From NCBI RefSeq assembly GCF_014201905.1, contig NZ_JACHFM010000001.1:62001-126000 (forward strand): a stretch of 64,000 nt of DNA. The letters run 5' to 3'. A program made the translations under genes and the position numbers. Origin of the DNA: Amaricoccus macauensis. GTDB lineage: Bacteria > Pseudomonadota > Alphaproteobacteria > Rhodobacterales > Rhodobacteraceae. The notes beneath the pieces are model-generated. The model was not told the DNA's origin. It ran no database searches and saw only the letters and a list, made by a program, of their open reading frames with translations. Below are positions 1 to 6,418 of this stretch, one piece after another (position 1 is the stretch's first letter; each line of letters starts with the position of its first letter).

Positions 1-304
1 CCAGCATCGGACCCGGCGCCTGGTGGATCGCGAACCCGATCCAGTTGTTGCCCGCCTCGGTCGCGCCGACCTGCGCCGCCTTCATGAACACGATCCGCTG
101 CGTGGGATCCCCCGGCGACAGCCGGTCCATGATCTCGCGCATGTAGGGCGTGCGCACGGTGCGATACCGCCCCGGTTCGGCTGAAGCCCGCCCCGAGAGC
201 AGCCGGTGCCGGTCCGCCCATTCCGAAACGGTCAGGTCCGGGTCGGGCCGCAACCCGTTGCCCCAGGCGCGGAGGATCTCGCCCGCGCCGTCGAAGTCGA
301 TCAG
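1..304 (-). CDS. Phage terminase large subunit, GpA-like (N-terminal part only, runs off the window)
   Basis: About 100 N-terminal residues are visible before the window edge. The translated frame shows LTVSEWADRHRLL, RTPYMREIMD and FMKAAQVGATEAGNNW. These match the start of the GpA-type packaging ATPase family, where the last motif forms part of the ATP-binding region. Terminase large subunit cuts concatemeric phage DNA and drives it into the prohead. It lies just downstream of the small-subunit gene on the same strand, the usual order. The start is unsure: no ATG or GTG occurs in frame between the small-subunit gene and the first conserved residues, so a CTG at the given end or a start inside the upstream gene is possible. 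The catalytic nuclease domain lies outside the window. Confidence 0.8.
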   Translation of the reverse strand, partial: MIDFDGAGEILRAWGNGLRPDPDLTVSEWADRHRLLSGRASAEPGRYRTVRTPYMREIMDRLSPGDPTQRIVFMKAAQVGATEAGNNWIGFAIHQAPGPML

Positions 305-314
305 GCCATCATCG

Positions 315-911
315 TCACCGGAAGTCGGGCCGGACCTCGGCGAGTTCGTCGAGGTGGGCGCGTACATGTTTCTCCAGGACCTTCTGCATCGCGGCTGGCT
401 CCACGGTGATCTGCTGGCCGGTCACGTCGGCGCACGAGGCTGACAGTTCGGCCGCCATCAGCGCCGCCGCGCGTGCAGGCCAGTTCACCCACGCGTCCCG
501 TTCCTCCCGCGCCAGCCGGAACACCAGCGCCAGCGCGCGGGCCCGCTCGATCAACTCCCCCTTCAGCTTCTGGAGCCGGATGCGCCGCTCCTGCGCTTTC
601 AGCACCTCGTTCGCGGTCTTCGCCTGCAGGAAGGTCGTGCCGCCGCCGACGGCCGGGACTGCCAGCCCCTGTTCACGCAGCGTGTCGCCAACAGCGGCCA
701 CGGCCGCCTCGGGGACGGGCTTCAGCTTCGGCGTGGGCGGCTTGCGGGTCTTGGACGGGTCGGTCGTCTCGGCACGTCTGGCGTCGCTGGCGGCCGCGTT
801 GATGCTGCCGTCGGGATAGAGGACCAGCCGCTCGGCGGCCTTGGCCTTCTGGATCGCGCCCCGCGACAGCCCGACATGCGCGGCGTACTGGCGCTCGCTC
901 ATGCCCTGCAT
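315..911 (-). CDS. Phage terminase small subunit-like DNA-binding protein (Nu1-like)
   Basis: 198 aa. Residues 4-25 (SERQYAAHVGLSRGAIQKAK) look like a helix-turn-helix of the kind small terminase subunits use to recognise packaging sites. Residues about 95-125 form a charged helix (LKAQERRIRLQKLKGELIER) likely used for oligomerisation, and the C-terminus (VLEKHVRAHLDEL) could contact the large subunit. The start is supported by GGAG six bases upstream of the ATG. It lies directly upstream of the large-subunit gene with a gap of about 10 bases. The family call rests on HTH plus context; it could also be annotated only as a phage DNA-packaging or external-origin element protein. Confidence 0.65.
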   Translation of the reverse strand: MQGMSERQYAAHVGLSRGAIQKAKAAERLVLYPDGSINAAASDARRAETTDPSKTRKPPTPKLKPVPEAAVAAVGDTLREQGLAVPAVGGGTTFLQAKTANEVLKAQERRIRLQKLKGELIERARALALVFRLAREERDAWVNWPARAAALMAAELSASCADVTGQQITVEPAAMQKVLEKHVRAHLDELAEVRPDFR

Positions 912-943
912 CGACGGCTCCGATTATCTATCGAAATCATGTT

Positions 944-987
944 CTTATCGAGTTGATAAGCAGCGCGACCGGAGCGAACGTCCGTTC
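944..987. promoter_or_regulatory. Divergent intergenic region with two inverted repeats
   Basis: Between the divergent terminase operon and the 90-aa gene lies an A/T-richer stretch with two inverted repeats: CTTATC-5 nt-GATAAG (944-960) and GAACG-TC-CGTTC (976-987). Such short palindromes in a divergent phage promoter region may bind a repressor. No clear -35/-10 pair was assigned. Confidence 0.35.
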
Positions 988-1022
988 AGAAGGACGATGC
1001 AACTCACCAAGGAGCCATCACG

Positions 1023-1295
1023 ATGACCACGCGCCTGAACCCGATCACCACCCCGCGCCACGAACTCCGCGCCGAGAAGGCGCGCCGGAATAAGGAAGCC
1101 GCGCTCGCGGCCTTCATCGGCAAGAAGGCCGAGATCGACGAGATGCTCGCCCGGCTGCAGACGCTGAGCGACGACCACTTCAACGCCCACCCCGACGAGA
1201 TCAACTGGGGCCATGTCGGCACCCTCGAACACTACGCCAGCCTCCTGAAGCGCATCACCGACAGCGCCTTCGGCGAGGGCGAGCACGCCCGCTGA
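1023..1295 (+). CDS. Small helical hypothetical protein of the prophage
   Basis: 90 aa, unrecognised. AAGGAG about eight bases upstream supports the ATG. Residues 13-50 are rich in Lys, Arg, Ala and Glu and should form a long amphipathic helix (ELRAEKARRNKEAALAAF and following); the C-terminal half is acidic. No membrane segment, Cys cluster or catalytic motif is visible. It is the first gene of a short rightward pair with the DUF3489 gene, facing away from the terminase genes. Position and size suggest a phage accessory or regulatory protein, but nothing in the sequence fixes a role. Confidence 0.6.
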   Translation: MTTRLNPITTPRHELRAEKARRNKEAALAAFIGKKAEIDEMLARLQTLSDDHFNAHPDEINWGHVGTLEHYASLLKRITDSAFGEGEHAR

Positions 1296-1390
1296 TCTCC
1301 GGCACTGCCGGAACTCCCGCCGCGCGCCCTGCGCGGCTCGGGGTCGTAGGAGGCGCCGCATGACGCGGGCCCGAATACGGAGACGATCCC

Positions 1391-1963
1391 ATGACCAAGC
1401 TTTCTGACACCCAAGCCATCATCCTCAGCGCCGCCGCACAGCGCGAGGACCGCATCGCACTGCCGCTGCCCGAGAGCCTGCGCGGCGGCGCCGCTGCCAA
1501 GGTGGTCGGCGCGATGCTCGCGAAGAACTTCCTGCAGGAGGTCGACGCCGACACGCGCAAGGGCGAGCTTATGTGGCGCGAGACCGGAGACGGCCACGGC
1601 GTCACGCTGGTTGCCACCGACGCGGGCCTTGCCGCCATCGGGATCGAGACCGAGGACGCGAACCCCGCGCCTGCGGGCGCGACGGACGCGCCTACCGAGG
1701 AGGCCGCGCCGGACACCCCCACCGTAGCCGAAACCGCGCCCAAGACGCGCACACCGCGCGAGGGCACCAAGCAGGCCACGCTGATCGCCATGCTGCGCGC
1801 ACCGGACGGCGCGACCATCGAGGAGATCATGGCCGCGACGGGCTGGCAGTCGCACACGGTGCGCGGCGCGATGGCGGGGGCGCTGAAGAAGAAGCTCGGG
1901 CTCGAGGTGACCTCGGAGAAGGTCGAGGATCGGGGGCGCGTGTACAAACTCCCCGCCGCCTGA
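1391..1963 (+). CDS. DUF3489 domain protein
   Basis: 190 aa. The C-terminal 65 residues carry the DUF3489 pattern: EGTKQATLIAMLRAPDGATI, then a helix-turn-helix-like WQSHTVRGAMAGALKKKLG, ending in a short beta strand (GRVYKLP). The N-terminal 90 residues (LSDTQAIILSAAAQREDR) resemble a second winged-helix-like unit, and a low-complexity Ala/Pro/Thr linker joins them. This suggests a nucleic-acid-binding role, which is inference. GGAG lies 9 nt upstream of the ATG. Proteins of this type often travel with serine recombinase and DUF2924 modules in alphaproteobacterial mobile DNA, and both occur about 15 kb to the right. Confidence 0.8.
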   Translation: MTKLSDTQAIILSAAAQREDRIALPLPESLRGGAAAKVVGAMLAKNFLQEVDADTRKGELMWRETGDGHGVTLVATDAGLAAIGIETEDANPAPAGATDAPTEEAAPDTPTVAETAPKTRTPREGTKQATLIAMLRAPDGATIEEIMAATGWQSHTVRGAMAGALKKKLGLEVTSEKVEDRGRVYKLPAA

Positions 1964-1987
1964 CGCGCCGGACCCCGACAAGCTGAT

Positions 1988-2014
1988 GACCGCCGTCCCT
2001 ACGGGGCGGCGGTC
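1988..2014. terminator. Hairpin between convergent genes
   Basis: GACCGCCGTCCC-TAC-GGGGCGGCGGTC forms a 12-bp stem with one imperfect pair and a 3-nt loop. It sits between the converging DUF3489 gene and the DUF7220-type gene, so it may end transcription from both sides. A T-run is weak (TCATTT). Confidence 0.5.
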
Positions 2015-2016
2015 GA

Positions 2017-2241
2017 TCATTTGGCGCTCCGCATCCGGATCGCCTCGAACACCCGCCGCAAGGCGAAGGAACGGGCGATCGAGACGACGGTGAAAATGGC
2101 GCCCATCTTCAGGTTCTGCGCCAGCGTCGTGTGCAGCCCGAAGATCGGGAAGATCAGGATCTGCGTCACGACCGCGACGCCGTAGCCGACGATCACGTTG
2201 GCGACGGACTCGACCAGCGACATGAGGCGGGTCTGCTTCAT
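2017..2241 (-). CDS. Small two-helix membrane protein (DUF7220-like)
   Basis: 74 aa with two predicted membrane segments: residues about 14-32 (VANVIVGYGVAVVTQILIF) and about 44-60 (LKMGAIFTVVSIARSFAL). The C-terminus RRVFEAIRMRSAK is basic. The pattern VESxxNxxxGY ... SxxRSFxLRRxFE is the one I associate with phage proteins now called DUF7220. The role is unknown; a holin or superinfection function is only a guess. Its ATG overlaps, as ATGA, the stop of an alternative reading frame inside the upstream methyltransferase gene, whereas the methyltransferase frame itself stops 10 bases earlier. Confidence 0.7.
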   Translation of the reverse strand: MKQTRLMSLVESVANVIVGYGVAVVTQILIFPIFGLHTTLAQNLKMGAIFTVVSIARSFALRRVFEAIRMRSAK

Positions 2242-2250
2242 GCCGCTGCC

Positions 2251-3432
2251 TCATCCATCGGCCAGCAGTTCAGCCGCGAGAGTTCGCAGCGCATGCGCCG
2301 CAACCAAGGGGACCACGCCGTTGCCACAGAGGCGAAGCCGGTCCACCCGGTGGGCCAACCCATCAGTGCCTCGACGAACAGCGGGTTCAAGGTCCGGCGC
2401 GGCTCGGAGGTATCGCTCCCAGCCATCGGCGTCACCAGGACCTGGCGGCCAAGCAGGCCGTTCACCGGCGTGTTCGCGAGTGTCGTCGCCCCGTCCTTGT
2501 GATCCCGCGCCGTCGGCGTCATCCACAATCCCACCGCATGGGTCAGATCGGCCGTCTTGCGGTTGCCCGCGCTCGGCTTGCAGCCGTCGTTCGCCATCGG
2601 CGTCGGCCAGTCCCGCGCCATGCGGTCCAGACCCTTCTCGTCTCGTCGTTCGCCGCCCCGGCTGCGGAAACTGTCGGTCTGCGGCGTGGGCCACATCGCA
2701 GCCGTGGTCGCCAGGTTCATGCCGTGCTGGCCCGCTTTCTGCGACGGCGTCGGTATTGTCTGCCTGTTCTCGTTGGCGCTGGCCCTTGGCGTCGGCCAGA
2801 GCCGCAGCAGTTCCGTCCGGTTCCCGCCACTCGACCGGGTGCCAGAGCAGGCGCGCGGGGTCGGCCAGCTCGTCCCCTTCGCGGATGGCGAGGATGAAGA
2901 GCCGCTCGCGCTTGTGGGGCGCGCCGACTTCCGCCGCCGTGAAGAGGCCTGCCGCAAGGCGGTAGCCCATGCCGACCAGTCCTGCGGCGACTTCGGGGAA
3001 GCCGAGGCGGAGATGATGGGCGACATTCTCGAGGAAGACGAAGGGCGGTTCGACCTCGCCGATGATGCGGGCGACATGCGGCCAGAGGTGGCGCGGGTCG
3101 TCGGCGCCCCGGCGTTTGCCCGCGACGGAGAACGGCTGGCACGGATAGCCCGCAGTGACGATGTCCACCGCGCCGCGCCACGGGCGGCCGTCGAAAGTTG
3201 CAACATCGTCCCAGACAACAGCCTGATCCAGGGACGCGTCTTCCATCCGCGCCACGAGAGTGGCTGCGGCGAAGGTTTCCCGTTCGACATGGCCCACAGC
3301 ACGATATCCGGGGATGGCGATGGTGAGCCCGAGGTCGATACCGCCCGCGCCGGAGCAGAGGGAGAGGCCGAACAGACATGCGTCTCCGGCTCCGGAAGCG
3401 TCTCCGGAGGAAGGTAGAGCCAGGTCATGCAT
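2251..3432 (-). CDS. Phage DNA (cytosine-5) methyltransferase
   Basis: 393 aa. Conserved C5-methylase motifs occur in order: motif I LCSGAGGIDLGL (about residue 25), motif IV GYPCQPFSVAGKR with the catalytic Cys (about 95), motif VI ENV (about 135), motif VIII GAPHKRERLFILA (about 175) and motif X GNGVVPLVAAHALRTL near the C-terminus. Between VIII and X is a Gly/Asp/Arg-rich region with repeated LADAD/LADA blocks typical of phage members. It transfers methyl from SAM to cytosine, probably to protect phage DNA; no cognate nuclease is adjacent. It starts 1 nt after the stop of the ParB-methylase gene. A second open frame starts at an ATG 4 bases inside this gene and is protein-like over its whole length (see findings). 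Confidence 0.9.
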   Translation of the reverse strand: MHDLALPSSGDASGAGDACLFGLSLCSGAGGIDLGLTIAIPGYRAVGHVERETFAAATLVARMEDASLDQAVVWDDVATFDGRPWRGAVDIVTAGYPCQPFSVAGKRRGADDPRHLWPHVARIIGEVEPPFVFLENVAHHLRLGFPEVAAGLVGMGYRLAAGLFTAAEVGAPHKRERLFILAIREGDELADPARLLWHPVEWREPDGTAAALADAKGQRQREQADNTDAVAESGPARHEPGDHGCDVAHAADRQFPQPGRRTTRREGSGPHGAGLADADGERRLQAERGQPQDGRSDPCGGIVDDADGAGSQGRGDDTREHAGERPAWPPGPGDADGWERYLRAAPDLEPAVRRGTDGLAHRVDRLRLCGNGVVPLVAAHALRTLAAELLADG

Positions 3433-3433
3433 G

Positions 3434-4798
3434 TCACGCGGCGGTCTGGCGCTTTCGCGCGGGTTCGGGTTCGGCGTCCGTGTCCGGCGTATCGGTGACG
3501 TCGCCCAGCCGCTCCGCCTTCACCTGCGCGAAGGTCCGGCCGTCGCCGTCGAGGATCGCGTCCTTGTCGGTTTCGGCCTGCCAACGCTCCACGGCGACAT
3601 CGACATACGCCGCGCTGATCTCCATTGCGAAGACGCGGCGGCCATTGGCCTCGCCCGCCATGATCTGCGACCCGGAGCCGGAGAACGGCTCATAGCAGAG
3701 GCCGCCCCGCGCCACATGCTGGCGCATCGGGATCCCGAAGGCGTCGAGCGGCTTCGGCGTCGGATGGTCAGGCCGGTCATCCTTGGCGAAGCTGGGAAGC
3801 GCCCATGTCGATGGCAGCGTTTCCTCGGCCACCTTCGGCGGGCGGTTCGGGCGACGCCAGCCCATGAAACAGGGCTCGTGCTTCCAGAGGTAATGCGACC
3901 GGGTCAGGACGCCCCGGTCTTTCACCCAGATGATTTGCTGATGCACAAAGGCGCCTGCCTTCTCCCAGCAGGCTTCCAGCATCGCCTGGCGGCGCGAGGC
4001 GTGCCAGCAGTACCAGGCAGCATCCTCGGCGATGGCTTCCGCCACGGCTGCAGCGATGAACCCGTCATAGAGTTCCGCGCCCTGCGAACTGTCGTCCCAA
4101 GTCGTGCCGTAGGACGCCGACCAGTCCTTGTTGCGGGTCGGATGGTTCGAGCCGTCGTAGTCGACGAGATACGGTGGATCGGTCGCGAAAAGGATCGCGC
4201 GCTCACCGTTCATCAGGCGGCGCACATCGGCCGCGCTGGTGCTGTCGCCGCAGAGCAGCCGGTGATCGCCGAGGATCCAGAGATCGCCCGTCCGCGACGC
4301 CGGATTGCGTGGGGGTTCGGGGATGGTCACCGGCGGCACGGAGCCCCCGGCGCCCTCTTCCTCGCCGCCACCGTCGAGATCGAAGGCCAGCAGCTTGTCG
4401 AGTTCGCCATCGGAAAACCCGACCAGCGACAGGTCGAAGTCTTCGGCCAGCAGGTCGTTCAGTTCCGCCGACAGCAGCGCCTCGTCCCAGGTGCCGAGTT
4501 CCGTCAGCTTGTTGTCCGCAATCCGGTACGCCCGGCGCTGCGCTTCGGTCAGGTGCCCGAGCACGATCACCGGCGCCTCGGTCAGCCCGAGCTGCGTCGC
4601 GGCCAGCACGCGCCCGTGGCCTGCTATCAGTTCGCCGTCCTCGCCGACGAGGCAGGGCACGGTCCAGCCGAACTCGGCCATGCTGGCGGCGATCTTCGCG
4701 ACCTGATCCGCGCCATGCGCCTTCGCGTTCTTCGCGTAGGGCTGGAGGCGCGACAGCGGCCACGTCTCGATCGCGTCCGGGGCGAAGCTCAACGTCAT
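3434..4798 (-). CDS. ParB-domain DNA methyltransferase (beta-class, adenine or N4-cytosine)
   Basis: 454 aa from the ATG giving MTLSFAPDAIETW. Residues about 1-110 are a ParB/Srx-like domain (LSRLQPYAKNAKAHG, ELIAGHGRVLAATQLGL, RRAYRIADNKL). The methylase domain follows: DPPYLVDY (motif IV, about residue 210) comes before FSGSGSQIMAGE (motif I, about 385), the order of beta-class enzymes. A longer upstream frame exists, but the conserved ParB start and lack of homology before it favour this ATG. Such fusions are common in phages and mobile elements of alphaproteobacteria; the ParB part may bind or hydrolyse CTP or guide DNA binding. It sits immediately upstream of the C5 methylase, so the element carries two modifying enzymes. 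Confidence 0.88.
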   Translation of the reverse strand: MTLSFAPDAIETWPLSRLQPYAKNAKAHGADQVAKIAASMAEFGWTVPCLVGEDGELIAGHGRVLAATQLGLTEAPVIVLGHLTEAQRRAYRIADNKLTELGTWDEALLSAELNDLLAEDFDLSLVGFSDGELDKLLAFDLDGGGEEEGAGGSVPPVTIPEPPRNPASRTGDLWILGDHRLLCGDSTSAADVRRLMNGERAILFATDPPYLVDYDGSNHPTRNKDWSASYGTTWDDSSQGAELYDGFIAAAVAEAIAEDAAWYCWHASRRQAMLEACWEKAGAFVHQQIIWVKDRGVLTRSHYLWKHEPCFMGWRRPNRPPKVAEETLPSTWALPSFAKDDRPDHPTPKPLDAFGIPMRQHVARGGLCYEPFSGSGSQIMAGEANGRRVFAMEISAAYVDVAVERWQAETDKDAILDGDGRTFAQVKAERLGDVTDTPDTDAEPEPARKRQTAA

Positions 4799-5214
4799 GA
4801 TGGGCACGGTTCCTCGGTCGGGTGGATGCCGGTGGCTTCCGGACTCCGGATGCCGGGCCGGACTCCACACGGGGTCCAGCGGCCACCAGCGGTGTCCGGT
4901 CGGAAGGCCAGCGTTCATTGGTGTTTGCGCGGGGCGCGCGTGGCTCCGGCTTCCGGGTGGCTTCCCAAAAATCCGGCCCTGTCGCTGGCGATGTTCCGCG
5001 CTTCGCCCGCCAGCATACGAATGTCGCCAGGAAGGAACCGGAAACTGTCGTGGGCTGGACCCCGGTCGGACCCTTGCTGGATGCCGGGGTCCAGAAGGCC
5101 GCCGTCAACGCAAAAGGGAGAGCGAGCTTTCCAGCGCACTCTCCCCATCTTGCCTTCGGAATAGCACGATCATGTTGCAGATGTCGAAAGAAAAAGTGTT
5201 GCAACACATTGGAG
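4799..5214. other. Repeat-rich gap without a convincing gene
   Basis: About 415 bases between methylase and DUF6362 genes hold no gene I can support. The sequence is full of short related words (CTCCGGATGCCGG, GGCTTCCGG, CCGGACTCC). It carries a long inverted repeat, CTGGACCCCGG ... CCGGGGTCCAG (arms 5055-5065 and 5084-5094, 18-nt loop). On the minus strand this lies downstream of the DUF6362 gene and could end its transcript or form an RNA structure before the methylase genes. A 77-codon open frame here is dominated by translated repeats and is not called. Confidence 0.4.
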
Positions 5215-5595
5215 TCACTGCGCATTCAGGCGCGCGGCGATCTTGGTCAGCGCCAGTTGCCAGCGACGCCACGCGGTGGTGCGGTCGCAGCCGAGCTCGC
5301 CGCTGATCTGCTTCCACGGCACACGGGCCGCGCGGGACCAGACGAGCTTGCGCTCCGCCTCCTCGATCCAGAGCACCCAGTCGAAGGTCTGCTCGAGCCG
5401 GGTGATGGCGGCGGCCGAGGGCCAGACCCGCATCGGCTGCGGCTCCATCGCCGCGATCTCGCGGCTGGTCCGCACGATGTCGGGCCAGGTGTTGAAGTAG
5501 CCCTGCGCCTTCACCGGCGGCAGCTGGCGCAGGGTGCGGAACGCCTCCTCGAAATGATCGGCGACGCAGTCGGCGGTCCATTCGCGATCAGCCAT
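5215..5595 (-). CDS. DUF6362 family phage protein
   Basis: 126 aa from the ATG giving MADREWTADCVADHFEEA. The conserved pattern includes RTLRQLPPVKAQGYFNTWPD, WPSAAAITRLEQTFDWVLWI and a C-terminal helix-turn-helix-like segment VPWKQISGELGCDRTTAWRR (about residues 93-112). This looks like a small sigma-4/HTH-type DNA-binding protein of phages, often called DUF6362. A longer upstream frame is Ser/Arg-rich and unlikely to be translated. It overlaps the 66-aa gene by 8 bases at its start, so the two are probably co-translated. The role may be regulation of late genes or DNA packaging; that is inference from the HTH only. Confidence 0.8.
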   Translation of the reverse strand: MADREWTADCVADHFEEAFRTLRQLPPVKAQGYFNTWPDIVRTSREIAAMEPQPMRVWPSAAAITRLEQTFDWVLWIEEAERKLVWSRAARVPWKQISGELGCDRTTAWRRWQLALTKIAARLNAQ

Positions 5596-5788
5596 GGCGC
5601 GCCTCCCTGTCGGACGGGCGCGGGCCGTAGAGCTTCTCGCCGAGCTGGCGGACCAGTTCACGCTCGGGCCAGGTGAGACGGTCGTCATCGGCGGAGACCG
5701 CGAGGACGCCCTGTTCCTGCCAGCCCTCGCGCTTGACCTGTTCGGGATCCCGGCGCCGGCCGCCGTAGCCGTGGGGGTGCCACCTCAT
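5588..5788 (-). CDS. Small conserved-looking phage protein, unrecognised
   Basis: 66 aa. It starts in an ATGA overlap with the stop of the RuvC-like gene, and its end overlaps the DUF6362 start, which supports real translation. The first 20 residues are rich in His, Gly and Arg; the centre (LTWPERELVRQLGEKLYG) looks like a single amphipathic helix. No metal-binding or catalytic motif is clear. It is probably a small partner of one of its neighbours. Confidence 0.55.
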   Translation of the reverse strand: MRWHPHGYGGRRRDPEQVKREGWQEQGVLAVSADDDRLTWPERELVRQLGEKLYGPRPSDREARHG

Positions 5789-6414
5789 GCGACACCTCCC
5801 TTCGTCTCGATCGCCCAGAGCAGCAGGGCGATGGCGTCGGCCTCATTGTCGTCGGCCGGGCTGAAACCGCGGGCGCGGACGGCGGCGATCATCGCGGCCT
5901 TGTCGGCGTTGCCCTTGCCAGCGGCATGGCGCTTGATCGTGCCGACCGGGACGCCCTCGTAGGGCACACCCCGCAGCTCGGCCCATGCGGTCAGCGTGGC
6001 CATGAGCCCGCCGTAGATGTGGCTCGCGTCGGTGCCGGCGTGACGGCGGACTTCCTCGAACCAGATCGCGGCGACCGGACCGGACAGCTGGTCGATCTCG
6101 GTCAGCCAGTTGGTGAAGCGCAGGTAGCGCATGCCGCCGCCGTCGAAGCGGCCCGGGCGCAGCGAGACGGTCCCACTGGTGATCAGACCATCGTGGCCGC
6201 GGATCGCCCAGCCGGTCGAGGTGCCGAGGTCGAGCGCGAGGATGCAGGGAAGCAGTCCGCCACCGTCCTCCATCCGAACCGGAGGGTTGGTGACGGGTGT
6301 GACGGATGTGACGGATGGTTCCCTATCCGCTCCACAGGCGCGCACATGCGCGCGCGTAACGGTCTTATAGGTATGATCCGTCACATCCGTCACACTCTCT
6401 GAATTCATTGGCAT
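5785..6414 (-). CDS. RuvC-like Holliday junction nuclease of phage type
   Basis: 209 aa. The RNase H fold is shown by ILALDLGTSTGWAI (first catalytic Asp, about residue 60), IWFEEV (catalytic Glu, about 120) and the C-terminal SPADDNEADAIALLLWA (last catalytic Asp pair). The middle ASHIYGGLMATLTAWAE and the VPVGTIKRHAAGKGNADK segment match RuvC-like phage resolvases. It likely cuts branched recombination or replication intermediates before packaging. The first 40 residues are Thr/Val-rich and lack conserved features, so a later start is possible; the ATG chosen lies 4 nt after the stop of the primase gene with GGGAG upstream. It is coupled to the next gene by ATGA. Confidence 0.85.
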   Translation of the reverse strand: MPMNSESVTDVTDHTYKTVTRAHVRACGADREPSVTSVTPVTNPPVRMEDGGGLLPCILALDLGTSTGWAIRGHDGLITSGTVSLRPGRFDGGGMRYLRFTNWLTEIDQLSGPVAAIWFEEVRRHAGTDASHIYGGLMATLTAWAELRGVPYEGVPVGTIKRHAAGKGNADKAAMIAAVRARGFSPADDNEADAIALLLWAIETKGGVA

Positions 6415-6418
6415 TTTC

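Noticed and set aside
4915-5148. Minus-strand 77-codon frame in the gap before DUF6362
   Set aside because: Its sequence reflects the local CCGG-type repeats and inverted repeat; no ribosome site or conserved pattern.
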